DNA of 64,000 nucleotides from Ricordea florida (GCA_949710005.1 OX453287.1:22528285-22592284); one strand, 5' to 3'; positions 1-9,534 are shown, counted from the first letter of the stretch. Numbers and translations are program-made. The notes: a model not told the origin generated them from the sequence alone.

Positions 1-1
1 T

Positions 2-958
2 TCAACTGAAGGATATTGGAAAGGATATTCTGCAATTCCTAAATTAGCTGAAAAGGCAAAGGTTAGTGAAGATGAAGCAAAACAATGGCTTCAGAAACAA
101 GCAATATGGCAAATATATCTTCCATCTCCAAAATATATACCTAGACCTCACTGGACAGAGGATAAACCTAATCAGATTCATCAAGCAGATTTATTATTTT
201 TACCGCATGATAGAGTTGGAAGAAAAACATATCGATATGCATTAGTTGTGGTTGATGTAGCCAGCAGATACAAAGATGCTGAAGCATTAACCTCAAAAGA
301 AAGTCATGAGATATCCAAAGCTTTTGAAAAAATATATTCCAGAAAGTTAAAATATCCTAAAACATTAATGGTTGATCCTGGAAAAGAATTTATGGGTGAG
401 GTTTCAAAACTTATGAATTACCATAATGTTAAAATACAAAGAAGTGAAGCTGGAAATCATAGAGCACAAGCATTTGTAGAAAGAGCAAATAGGACATTAA
501 GTGAAAAATTATTTAGTCATCAATATGCACAAGAAATGGTAAGTGATGATCGATCTAGAGTATGGGTAAAACGATTACCTGATATTTTGAAAACTTTGAA
601 CAATACACCAACGAGAATAACCGGTAAAGAACCTGATGATGCTATAAAACAGAAAGAGGTTGATATTGAACCTAAAAATTACCAACGTAAAGTAGGGCTT
701 GATGAGGTTAGGTTACCTCCTAGTGTTAAAGTTAGATATTTATTATCTCCTGGGGAGCTTGAAGGTGGTGAAAAAAGACGAGCTACAGATCCTATTTGGA
801 GTATCAAAGTTTATGATATTACGCGCAGTGTTGTTTCACCCAATCAGCCAGTTTTATATTATTTATTGGATGGGCCCAGACGGGGATTTGTTAGGGAAGA
901 ATTACAGGTTATACCCTATGATACTGAGTTACCTCCTAATTCTGTTTTGCAAAGATAA
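2..958 (+). CDS. Polinton integrase (retroviral-type DDE), 5' end outside window
   Basis: The frame is open from base 2 to the stop at 956-958, so the first methionine at 248 is internal and the true start is left of the window. It encodes a retroviral-type integrase that would join the element's ends to host DNA. The catalytic triad is visible: D in NQIHQADLLFLP, D in LMVDPGKEF, and E in HRAQAFVERANRTL. The N-terminal part contains a segment (YLPSPKYIPRPHW) typical of the linker before the catalytic core. The C-terminal part, with PIWSIKVYDI and the YYLLDGPRRGFVREELQVI stretch, resembles the chromodomain-like or SH3-like tail of Polinton integrases. Its 3' end overlaps the convergent polymerase frame by 43 bp. 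Confidence 0.88.
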   Translation, partial: STEGYWKGYSAIPKLAEKAKVSEDEAKQWLQKQAIWQIYLPSPKYIPRPHWTEDKPNQIHQADLLFLPHDRVGRKTYRYALVVVDVASRYKDAEALTSKESHEISKAFEKIYSRKLKYPKTLMVDPGKEFMGEVSKLMNYHNVKIQRSEAGNHRAQAFVERANRTLSEKLFSHQYAQEMVSDDRSRVWVKRLPDILKTLNNTPTRITGKEPDDAIKQKEVDIEPKNYQRKVGLDEVRLPPSVKVRYLLSPGELEGGEKRRATDPIWSIKVYDITRSVVSPNQPVLYYLLDGPRRGFVREELQVIPYDTELPPNSVLQR

Positions 959-3900
959 TGCCCGTATGCAAAAGTATGTATATTATCTTTACAAATTTCT
1001 CTCTTATCATCATCACAAGACAGTGCAACTTTATTAATTGTTTCTGAAAAAACGTCGTGCTTATGGCTTCTTAATACATTCATCCGTCTCATCTGTGGCT
1101 CTTTATTGAAAAGGCAATCCTTATAATCATTAAATCTTATGGTCTTTTTCACGATTGCCTTCTTTACTCCCTTACATTTCTTTTCTTCTTCACCTTCATC
1201 CATCTTGTAGGAGTAAAGCTTTGCTCGTAGTCCTACAAATTCAGTTATCTGCCTACCACCGGTCTCATCTTTAAACATATTAACAACTTTCTTATTCACA
1301 CCAGTCTCAATACCAGACGGATGGTCTTTAGGAAAATTGCTGGTATCGAACATTTTTCTCACATCGGGGCTAATATCTTTATAGAAATCTTCTGTTTCTA
1401 TTTCATATGTAAGGCTGTCCGTATCTGTAAACAACAATTTTGCTTTTTCTCCATATTTAGGTTTAATATAATTATAGTGAAATTTGTACATTATTGTTTT
1501 ACTTAGATCTAAAATGCTCATACCCAAGTAAACAGGTTTATTGAATACTAGCTTTGTTTTCTTCATATGAATGGCCACAAGATTTTCGCAAAAGATAGTA
1601 CGATGTTGATAGTTAGGTTTTGATATTAATTTTTTCGAATCTTTTTCATTCGTAACTAATCGCACATCCACCCTTTTTCTAATGTTTTCCATTGTTTTAC
1701 CAAATACGGAGTTATTCATAAGTTTGAAGAAATCTTTCTCAAAATCGTTATTTCCTTTAGCTCTTAGGTTTGTATTCAAGTCAATGTATGGTTTTAACCA
1801 AGCCGACTCTTTAAATGTAATGCCTCTATGAATTTTTGTAACTTTTAATCCAAGACTTTCGTAAAGTTTTAGTGTTTCATGATGAACAACATACTTTACC
1901 TTATTGTTTAGATTTGGAATCAATTTCTCAACCTTATTAATGGTAAGTCTCTCTGGAGCGAGAGGGTAATCATTATGTAAATCATGAAGGTTAGTTGGGT
2001 ATTCCAAATCAACCTCTATTATACAGGTGATATTTTTCCAGTTTTTGAGATCTTCTTCACTCATCCATCTAAAACCGTGTGTAGGTAGTTTTTCACTCAT
2101 TCCCCCACCATATAGATTGTTTGCGTCGAGATATGTAATATACTTTGTTTGCAGTTTTGGATCATATTCGTTCATGTAGGGGTTGTTAGCTTTCCCATAT
2201 CTAGTAGATATCATGGATACCCCACCCCGCACACCTTTTTCAATCATAAGTAGCATGTCAATGTCGGTCAGCAACTCTAAATTAACCTTTGTTATCTTTA
2301 ATGCCGCATCCCAAGCTAATCCTGGTGCCGTATAATACCAGGCGGGATCCAATCCATAGTTTTTACTACAAACATCTCTAAAGTTCTCAAATACATCCGC
2401 TAAAAGTAATACATCTGACTCAAGATATAGGTTGTGATATTCCCTCATTGTTTTCATATTGAAGGTTTCCCACACCTTTTTAGCGTGCTGGTAGTTATCT
2501 TCTGTTATATCTTCATCGCTTAGTTTTGAGTAGAATGCTTCTTTAGGCGGAAGTTGAGTTGCGTTGAGTTTATCGAAGCTATCAAACCAATCATATGGAA
2601 AAACTCCTTTTCTCAACAATAACTTTAATTTATCACCTTTATAACAAATCTTAAGGTTTTTGAAAGATTCATTTGGTAGATTAGTTACTAATTTATCAAG
2701 ACTTGATGCCATAAATTTAAATGAATCTATGAATCTAATATCACGTTTCACCTCAACCCGATTGCCTTCTTTATTTGTAAATGTATCAACCACAATCTGT
2801 TTTGTGAAAGAAATATACTTTTCCTCATTATTAGGTATGCAGTTTATATTACCTTTTGTTGTACCAAGATTCTTGATAAAAAGATGCGCGTCATATCCAG
2901 ATAGGTTGTGAAATATTACTGGGAAGAACTTTGGAATCTTGTAATTTAAGTTGCATTCATTATGGGCTGCCCCTCTATACTTTCCTGTAAGATGACAGTG
3001 ATCTAATACCTTATCTTCCCCCAATTCTTTCTCGCAGATGTGGCAGTGAGTAGCATTTTCATATTCTTTTTTATCCATTTCTGTCATATACCCCGCCCTC
3101 TTATGGTTTTTTGTCTTATTGTAAATTTTTTTAATATCCTGCTCCAAATTATCTACAAATATCTGTGGGATATCATCATCTGGGGATTCGGCGGTGTATT
3201 GTGCAAGCTCGGGTGTAAATATTTTATCATCAAAAGATTTTATGAGATAACTGAATCCTGATGGTTTGTGTTTTTGGTATTGATTAGTAAAACTTTCACT
3301 TTCATCTGGCGAGCAGGTGTGTATTTTCTCTGGGTAACACTCAAAGTCCGCATATACAACAAATGGTACTCGCATTTTTCTATTGAAGTTCTTAAAATTA
3401 ATAAACTTAGGATTTCCATCTTTATCCATAGGCATAACAATCTTTACTTCTTCATTTGTAGCGCAATATTCAAGATGTTTTTCCAATGATTTTTCTGTGG
3501 GAAATGAATTATAACATCTATTACAAAATTTGCGTTTGTGTTGATTATTATTTATTTGCGATGAAACAAGTCTACTAAAATTCTTTATCCAACAGTAATG
3601 TTGATTTCCTTCATCATTCGATATTAGAAGTAATTCAATCAAACGGCCGCTTTGTTTCTTACTTATTCTCAGAGGGTATGCTTCACCTTTATCTTTATCA
3701 AATCCATGGACGTTAATATAATAAGGATTTTGCTTTTCAAACTTGTCAATATTTTTTAGTGAAGTTGGGAACTCAATTCCTGTCCAGTCAAACTTCTCAG
3801 AGTTCTCTCTCATTTGTTTATTTAGTCTTTGTGGATCTTTCTCTTTAGGAAACGCGGCGGAAGTAACTGCCCACTTAAAACACTCTTGATCATTTTCATT

Positions 3901-5007
3901 CTTAACATTTATAATTGCCTTTTTTTCTGCTAATTTTTGTGGTAATTCAATATAGGAGCTTCCAGAAAGAGGTTCGAAAGGGTCGATATTTATATCAAAG
4001 TATTCAACTTGATCGAATCGCCATCCAGAACCTTTATTTTGAAACTTTTCAATCTTTTCAAGTAAACCATTTATCATAGTATCGAATAATTCATAGAAAT
4101 CAGTTGATAAAGTAATCGTTTCCACTTTTGAATGAAAGTATCCCAAGTTTTCATCAATTTTTTCCAATAATAGTGACTTTTTTATAAACTTACACGTAAA
4201 TATAAATTTCACCTTGATCGGTTTCTTTTTCTGGTTAATTAGATCAAGAACTTTTGGTTTGATATTATTTAAAAACGTCTTAGGCCCATAACCTTTATTT
4301 CCATTTATCCTATAAGTTTTCAAATAACCTCTTAATGCTGTTTGTTGTTCTTCTATATTGAATTGTTTTTCATCCAATTCATCTCTCACACTATCAGAAA
4401 AACTTTTGCCCTTCTTTTTTGATTGAGGTTTTTTACTATTAGTAAGTTTTATAATATTTTCATTGGTTAAATCTGCAAGCTTTTTAGAAAACTCATCTTT
4501 ATCCATAACCTTAAATGAATAATTTCCCCAATTAAAAGTTTTGTTTGATGGTTTTTTCGGTTCTATAAAAGTAGGCGCAAGTTTTCTTTTTGTAATATTT
4601 TTTCTAGGTGGGGGCGAGCCTGGTGGTTCTTTTACCCAAGATCTATCCGGCGAACCTGGTGGTGGTGTTTCTGCATTAAATGTTTGTGGTGGGTTTTGTA
4701 TATCATTTCTGGGGGCTGGATTAGGTCTTTGTTCTTGGTCTGTTGGATTTTCAATAGTATTAAGAGCATTAATAAGTTCTTGTTTACGCAGCCTATAATA
4801 GCGGGGAATGCCCCGATCTCTGGCAAGATTTTTCAGTTGTTGTACATTTAATCTTTGAAATCGGTTTTGTGTATTATTTCTTGGTGGATTAATATTATTA
4901 ATAGCATCAATAAGTCCAGGTTTACGCAGTCTGAAATAATTGGGAATATTAAGTTCTCTAGCAATGTTTCTCAATTGCGGTACATGTAATCTTTCTAAAT
5001 TCTCCAT
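916..5007 (-). CDS. Protein-primed family B DNA polymerase of Polinton, with SAP-like N-terminal repeats
   Basis: An uninterrupted 1,363-residue product that would replicate the element by protein priming. The exonuclease I motif YADFECYP lies near residue 551, exonuclease II as HNLSGYDAH, exonuclease III around YLESDVLLLADVF, polymerase motif A as YLDANNLYGGGMSEKLP near 960, motif B as KLMNNSVFGKTMEN near 1100, motif C as FTDTDSL near 1193, then LRAKLYSYK. A Cys2His2 finger (CNRC..., near 492) and a CHIC...DHCHLTGKYRG endonuclease VII-like zinc site (about 655-675) lie around the exonuclease. The N terminus has two related blocks of about 35 residues (3-40 and 52-88) with the look of SAP or Rho-N DNA-binding folds, then a proline-rich and lysine-rich linker. 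The start at 5007 begins the first SAP-like block. All catalytic motifs are intact. Confidence 0.92.
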   Translation of the reverse strand: MENLERLHVPQLRNIARELNIPNYFRLRKPGLIDAINNINPPRNNTQNRFQRLNVQQLKNLARDRGIPRYYRLRKQELINALNTIENPTDQEQRPNPAPRNDIQNPPQTFNAETPPPGSPDRSWVKEPPGSPPPRKNITKRKLAPTFIEPKKPSNKTFNWGNYSFKVMDKDEFSKKLADLTNENIIKLTNSKKPQSKKKGKSFSDSVRDELDEKQFNIEEQQTALRGYLKTYRINGNKGYGPKTFLNNIKPKVLDLINQKKKPIKVKFIFTCKFIKKSLLLEKIDENLGYFHSKVETITLSTDFYELFDTMINGLLEKIEKFQNKGSGWRFDQVEYFDINIDPFEPLSGSSYIELPQKLAEKKAIINVKNENDQECFKWAVTSAAFPKEKDPQRLNKQMRENSEKFDWTGIEFPTSLKNIDKFEKQNPYYINVHGFDKDKGEAYPLRISKKQSGRLIELLLISNDEGNQHYCWIKNFSRLVSSQINNNQHKRKFCNRCYNSFPTEKSLEKHLEYCATNEEVKIVMPMDKDGNPKFINFKNFNRKMRVPFVVYADFECYPEKIHTCSPDESESFTNQYQKHKPSGFSYLIKSFDDKIFTPELAQYTAESPDDDIPQIFVDNLEQDIKKIYNKTKNHKRAGYMTEMDKKEYENATHCHICEKELGEDKVLDHCHLTGKYRGAAHNECNLNYKIPKFFPVIFHNLSGYDAHLFIKNLGTTKGNINCIPNNEEKYISFTKQIVVDTFTNKEGNRVEVKRDIRFIDSFKFMASSLDKLVTNLPNESFKNLKICYKGDKLKLLLRKGVFPYDWFDSFDKLNATQLPPKEAFYSKLSDEDITEDNYQHAKKVWETFNMKTMREYHNLYLESDVLLLADVFENFRDVCSKNYGLDPAWYYTAPGLAWDAALKITKVNLELLTDIDMLLMIEKGVRGGVSMISTRYGKANNPYMNEYDPKLQTKYITYLDANNLYGGGMSEKLPTHGFRWMSEEDLKNWKNITCIIEVDLEYPTNLHDLHNDYPLAPERLTINKVEKLIPNLNNKVKYVVHHETLKLYESLGLKVTKIHRGITFKESAWLKPYIDLNTNLRAKGNNDFEKDFFKLMNNSVFGKTMENIRKRVDVRLVTNEKDSKKLISKPNYQHRTIFCENLVAIHMKKTKLVFNKPVYLGMSILDLSKTIMYKFHYNYIKPKYGEKAKLLFTDTDSLTYEIETEDFYKDISPDVRKMFDTSNFPKDHPSGIETGVNKKVVNMFKDETGGRQITEFVGLRAKLYSYKMDEGEEEKKCKGVKKAIVKKTIRFNDYKDCLFNKEPQMRRMNVLRSHKHDVFSETINKVALSCDDDKREICKDNIHTFAYGHYLCKTELGGNSVS

Positions 5008-5087
5008 TTAATATTTCATTAATCATCTTTTTAAACCACATTTATTTTCATTTTTTTTTTTTATTTTATTGTATTAATTTAATTCTG

Positions 5088-5345
5088 GCACAGGCTTGGC
5101 ACAGGCTTGACACAGGCTTGGCACAGGCTTGACACAGGCTTGGCACCACGTCATCTTGATTTCAGCTTGACATCGGCTTGGTATCGGCTTGGTATCGGCT
5201 TGGTATCGGCTTGGTAAATTTCTGATAAATTTTTGCGCCGGAATCAGCGACGGCTTTGCAGCGGCTTTGGTAAATTTCTGATAAATTTCTAGTAAAATTT
5301 TTCGCTAGAATTAGCGACGGCTTTGCAACGGCTGTGGTAAATTTC
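5088..5345. repeat. Subterminal short tandem repeats of the Polinton
   Basis: Three tiers of degenerate tandem repeats lie upstream of the polymerase start. At 5091-5145 an 11-bp unit of the form ACAGGCTTGRC repeats about five times. At 5172-5215 an 11-bp unit ATCGGCTTGGT repeats four times. From 5220 to 5345 a longer unit containing CGGCTTTG and GGTAAATTTCTGATAAATTT repeats. The shared core CGGCTT suggests one origin. Repeats of this sort are common in Polinton terminal inverted repeats, but the partner end is not in the window, so the terminal assignment is inference. Confidence 0.7.
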
Positions 5346-5524
5346 TGATAAATTTCCGATGAATTTTTTTTTTCATTAAAAAAGTGAACTGCGCTAGAAC
5401 CTTTTTTTCATTAAAAAGTGGGCTGCGCTAGAACCGGCGTTTCCCTACTACTGAAAGTTATCCAATGTTAATATAAAACAAACCGCAGAGGAATTTCTAA
5501 ATTAACACTAGGAAAATAAACCAG

Positions 5525-5722
5525 CTTGGGCACAAGTTCATTGACTGAGGACCCATTCATTAAAAGAGCTTTGAACGATGCTATTATCTGCAAGTTGGTT
5601 CACACTGAGATGAAGCTTTTGAAAAAGTTCCCACACAAATTCACAGATAGACACGTCCTTCAAACTGCTCACGAAACTGCGCTATGTAATGCTATCACGG
5701 GCATAGCAAGGATCTTCCAGAG
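5525..5722 (+). CDS. Candidate exon of unknown gene, beside the Polinton end
   Basis: A 198-bp stretch is open and protein-like, bounded by a possible acceptor (ccag at 5521-5524) and a possible donor (ag|gtacgc at 5723). The peptide includes LVHTEMKLLKKFPHKF and TDRHVLQTAHETALCNAI. I do not recognise it. It lies on the strand opposite to DBF4 and just beyond the Polinton repeats, so it could be a fragment of a cellular or element-borne gene, or chance. No neighbouring exon was found on this strand. Confidence 0.25.
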
Positions 5723-6501
5723 GTACGCACAATTTTCCAAATCCCCCACCCCCTACCTCCAAGTCCCAAATCGATCTTTTTCAAGTGATTTGATTAAAGG
5801 CGAGGTGACGTTGTAAGCGTAGCGTATTTACTGTATATGAAATGACAACTGAGTCGTAAAATTTTTTGACACCTTTTTCGGTTCATTGACGGCAGCACCT
5901 CATAGACAATCGCTGATTATTTATAAGCCAACAAGGTTTTAGCATCTCAGACTTTTATATTCAAATGAGTGTTTTTTTTTACCGCTGTTTGACACACGTA
6001 AAATCACCTACGTTGCGTAATTGTTTTACTTCCGACTTTTTTTGGTACGCATGCGCGTACCGTGCGTGCTGGTAGCCACGCCCGTGACTATCTTTGGAAA
6101 ACGGATCAATATCAGTTTCTGGGCAACCGTGCACCTACCCCTCCCCTAAACCAACATTAACGCTAACTTTTTAACTCATTATAACTTGCTGGATTAGGGG
6201 AGGGGTAGGTGCACAGTTGCCCAGAAACTGATATTGATCCTGGAAAACTACTGTGTCTTCTGATAAGAGCCCAGTTTCGTCATACAAATTCCGAAAGGAA
6301 TCTCGGGTCCTTGTTGGTCAGTACGAGGACATGGGCATAAAATTTTCGTGCGCTTTTCAGAGGACAGCATGATTTCCGTTTTCTCAATGGCTTCTCAACT
6401 ACTGATGAGAATGCTATGTTTTTTACTTATTTCATGACCACCAAAGTAATTTACATGCGTAAAAGCACCATGAAATTCTTTTAATCGATAATTTAACCTA
6501 C
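5723..6501. other. DBF4 intron 4 sequence, no gene seen
   Basis: AT-rich non-coding sequence between the candidate exon and DBF4 exon 4. Apart from the foldback element at 6103-6240 I see no coding or RNA signal. I searched it for the next DBF4 exon, which must start by completing an arginine codon and should continue motif M with a Tyr-Arg-Pro, and did not find it. DBF4 must therefore continue to the left of, or beyond, the Polinton. Confidence 0.6.
6103..6240. mobile_element. MITE-like foldback element, family A (copy 1)
   Basis: The two ends form an inverted repeat with arms of about 50 bp and two mismatches, starting GGATCAATATCAGTTTCTGG and including the pyrimidine tract CACCTACCCCTCCCCTAA. 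The 38-bp loop carries AACATTAACGCTAACTTTTT. The same arms and loop, in the opposite loop orientation, occur at 11871-11991 and 20659-20779, so this is a repeat family, not a chance hairpin. It has no coding capacity. Confidence 0.8.
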
Positions 6502-8641
6502 CGACTATGGTCTTCTACTTTCAGAAATGATCCTTTCAGCTTGCGCACACGGTTAGTTGTCTTAGGAGTCTGGGCATTTGAAGTTCCCGGTCGGTTTTTT
6601 TGCTCAGCAATCCATTTTAAAACCTGTTCAACCGGTTTGACTTGAATACCCCACTTCTTTGCATTAGTGATGACGTCGGTGCCTTTGGTTGGCTGCTTGT
6701 TCTGCCTTACAGACCTCTGTAGTATGGCCTGGGCACGAGTTTGCTGCAACAAGATATTATATAAATTTAGAAAATGAGCGGGCGTTGCCAACCTTATTTT
6801 TTTTGTTTAACAGTTATCATTTTAGGTGATGCTGGTTATAAGAGCCTAGGAATTACAAAGCCCACCGATGCTTTTATTCAACCAAGAAGAGGAAAACCAG
6901 GCAACTTGCCTCAGACAATTCAAGACTATAATCACCGCACAAATGTTTGCTAATAATTTATAGCATAAATACTCAGTTGATTATACAAAATCACGCCCCC
7001 TGATTGGTTCGCTATCTCGGATTATCAGCCAATAATCACCTCGACGAACAAAATGGCTGCCAGTCGTTTGCGCGCTTTTGATGAAATAAATTTTTTTTCG
7101 TGTTTTACAATGCTTTTTCTTTTCTTTTTTTTTTTGACATAATCACCCGTGTATTTATACTAAAACAATTATTCGCCTCAAGCTCAGTGATTATCGGTGA
7201 ATAGTCTTCTCAACTTCGTCTCGGTGAATATTCACCGATAATCACTTCGCCTTGGACGAATAATTGTTAAATACTTTATGTTTTTAGAAAAAATCATCAT
7301 AACCACCCTTAAAACACAGTAAGGGAATTTAAACATGGACGCTGCCTCAATTATATTTTTTTCTGTCCATATCACTGATTCAAGCGTGGTGCGGCTACTA
7401 CATTTTTGGCGGTAACTTAATCTGTCAGTCCCATGCAATGAACACAATACTGAATTATGTCAACTAATATAAACGACTCTAAATGTCTGTCTTATGTTTA
7501 AAGGCATGCAAATCCCGATTCAATAATTCAAAACTCTTTAAGAATACTTACTACTTGTGAAGGTCCAGGTAAAAAGGCATTCCGACCTTCTTTTCTTAGC
7601 CATGTAGTTTTCTGGGAGTTAGATGTTTGATCTGAAATGACGCACGTTACATCTTTACTTAAGAATTTTTCTACAACCTGTGGGAAGAAAGATGGTACAC
7701 TTATTAGGAAAGTATATGACTATTAAAAAAGCTAGAAATCTGCCCTGCAATGAAACTGTTATTGTTGTTGTTTTTTTCGGACTAACTACAGTATGTGTTT
7801 ACTTACCCCGCCCAATGCCATCACGTCTCGTTCCAGATCCCTTGCTTTTGCGGCTGACTGTAAATGCAGGTAAAACGTTTTTCCTTTCAGAGGACTGGAA
7901 GTGAATTCTAAGCGACGGCGACTTCGAGGCTCCGACCCTAATGATGAAAATAGATGGTGAGACTTACTTGACCTAGCTTGCATAACTTGTCTGCCAACAA
8001 CAGCAACGGCAACAACAACAGCTGTGTTTTTCAGGTCTTTCAGAATTACTTTCACCCAAACGAATATACTCCACCGAGTACTGATTAGTATATCTGACAG
8101 GACATAAAAGCAATGTCCAGCCAATGTCATGACTTTGACTTTGAGAATAAAAGAAAAGGATAAAAGAATAAACAGGAAACAGCGCTGTTTGACTCGGGGC
8201 GTGTAAGAGTTAAACGTTAGAACCCCAATGTATACATACATACATACATGAACTTTATTTCAACTCGAATTTGAGAGTAGCTATAAAAACTAATGTCTTC
8301 GAGTAAAATAATAAATTTGATGACTCAAGGTTTGACTGTGCGAGTGAAAGGGTTAAAAGTTATAACCAAATTGTATGATTCAAGATTCGACTCCTGGAGT
8401 GAATGGGTTAAAAGTAACTTTCCGATATTATATGACTCACGAATTGGCTCTAGAGGTGAGAGAGTTAAAAGATACAAACCCATTCTATGACTCAAGGTTA
8501 GACTAGGGGAGTGAAAGAGTTAAAAAGTTTGAACCACAATATTTAAGTCAATACTATAGGAGGGAATCAACCCCGCTGATTGAACTTACCTTTTTCTTCT
8601 TGTGGAAATCTGCCTTTTTTTCCTTTAGATCCCGAGCTCAT
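6502..8641 (-). CDS. DBF4: DBF4-type regulatory subunit of CDC7 kinase, exons 1-4 (3' part outside window)
   Basis: DBF4 activates CDC7 to license replication origins. Four exons were rebuilt: 8590-8641 (ATG at 8641), 7807-7937, 7552-7677 and 6502-6743, with GT-AG borders and matching phases (1, 0, 0, 2), giving 183 codons. Exons 2-3 encode the BRCT-like motif N (PLKGKTFYLHLQSAA, then VEKFLSKDVTCVISDQ). Exon 4 encodes the region before and into motif M (NAKKWGIQVKPVEQVLKWI, then KLKGSFLKVEDHSR). The zinc-binding motif C would lie in later exons, which are not in the window; the Polinton occupies the DNA where they would be sought. Exon 1 (18 residues, basic) is inferred from its donor and open frame only. 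Exons 1-3 lie inside the duplicated unit and exon 4 lies outside it, so only this copy can be complete. Confidence 0.8.
7167..7268. repeat. Inverted repeat at the left duplication breakpoint
   Basis: Two arms of about 38 bp, both containing the core AGTGATTATCGGTGAATA or its complement and ending in an AATTATTCG stretch, are separated by about 25 bp. The right arm (7228-7268) contains the point (7261) where similarity between the two duplicated units begins. A hairpin here is possible; any role in breakage is inference. Confidence 0.7.
8285..8560. repeat. Degenerate tandem repeat upstream in DBF4 intron 1 (also at 17074-17349)
   Basis: Four to five degenerate copies of a unit of about 60-67 bp, each holding TGACTCAAGGTTTGACT-like and GTGAAAGGGTTAAAAG-like segments. 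A CATA microsatellite and the phrase GAACTTTATTTCAACTC lie just before it (8250-8275), a form often seen at the tails of LINEs. A weakly open frame through the repeat is not a gene. Confidence 0.7.
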
Positions 8642-8731
8642 TGTCTTTTTATTTTTGTTAAACCTCGCTCTTTGTAACTTTTCCTGGAAATGCCGATTAG
8701 TGTTTCATGTTACTTTGAAGTTTATACTTTA

Positions 8732-8739
8732 TGACGTCA
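8732..8739. promoter_or_regulatory. CRE-like palindrome TGACGTCA upstream of DBF4
   Basis: A perfect TGACGTCA octamer lies 91 bp upstream of the DBF4 ATG, with a half-like TGACGTAA at 8761 and a TTCCCGC-like E2F half-site near 8840. Such sites fit the promoter of a cell-cycle gene, but binding is inferred from consensus alone. The second unit has the same octamer at 17521-17528. Confidence 0.4.
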
Positions 8740-9534
8740 CAAAGACCGTCAATAATTGTATGACGTAACAAGCCACGGCGGTGACTTAAAGCGTCGCAAC
8801 AAAAAGGCGGGTTTTCTTTTATGTCGGCTGCTGCGACCATTCCCGCTAAGTTGTAGTCGTTACCGCTAATCAGTTCCGCGGAATTATGGCTTTGTCCTTC
8901 AATCCTTTCGGCATTTAAAATGTAAGAACGCGCGCGCCTCATATGCATCTTACACCTGTTAGTCTAACAGTTGAGCTAACTTATCTTATATCTCCGGCTA
9001 CTGGATATGTCGGCCAATCTCGTTCTATGAATATAACTTTTTCAACAAGGCGCGGCAAAGAATAACTTAAAAATTGTCTTGCTATAACTTGATCAGTTCG
9101 AGATCCGCTGAAGCCTTGGTACCGAAATTTGGTTTTTCATGTTTTCACGAGAGAAGGGGTGGGCGTTAGGGTGGGGATGTGGTGGGGGGTTGGGGTGGGG
9201 ATGTGGTGGGGTTGTTTCCCATTTAAGTACTACTAACTCCAGGCATTTGATCTCGCATGGATTTTGATTTTTTCCTATCCTCGCCAATCACCCATTTTCA
9301 ACTTCACGTAAATTTTCTAAATTCTAATGGTTCGTGGGAAACTTAGCACCCTACCGCAAAAATTGAGTCGGGGTTTTGGTCGAGTTTCAAGGGTAATATG
9401 TCGACGGTCCCATGTCGAGGGTAATTAAAAAAGAACCAAGTAATAATAAATAAAATAAAAATTCTTAAAAAAAAATTAAAAATAAATATTAAAATAGAGT
9501 ATTAATAGAAATAAAGAACGTGGGCTCCACGATA

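Larger units (their letters stand above)
1..5450. mobile_element. Polinton/Maverick (adintovirus-like) element, one end, partial
   Basis: The element is recognised by the adjacent pair of a retroviral-type integrase and a protein-primed family B DNA polymerase, the defining combination of Polintons and adintoviruses. The left part lies outside the window. The right part shows polymerase, then a non-coding zone with short tandem repeats, then host DNA. The right terminus is not sharply visible and I place it at about 5.35-5.5 kb by inference. No capsid, ATPase or protease gene is seen here; they would be expected to the left. Both reading frames are undamaged, so the copy looks young. It sits downstream, on the minus strand, of DBF4 exon 4, whose splice donor demands further exons, so the element is probably intronic. 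Confidence 0.85.

Noticed and set aside
5088-5345. CRISPR-like array
   Set aside because: The repeats are directly adjacent 11-bp units without unique spacers, in an animal genome and next to a Polinton gene.
7786-8241. 151-codon minus-strand open frame (repeated at 16575-17030) as a separate gene
   Set aside because: Only its C-terminal part is coding: it is DBF4 exon 2 read into the flanking introns. The acceptor and donor inside it explain the conserved stretch.
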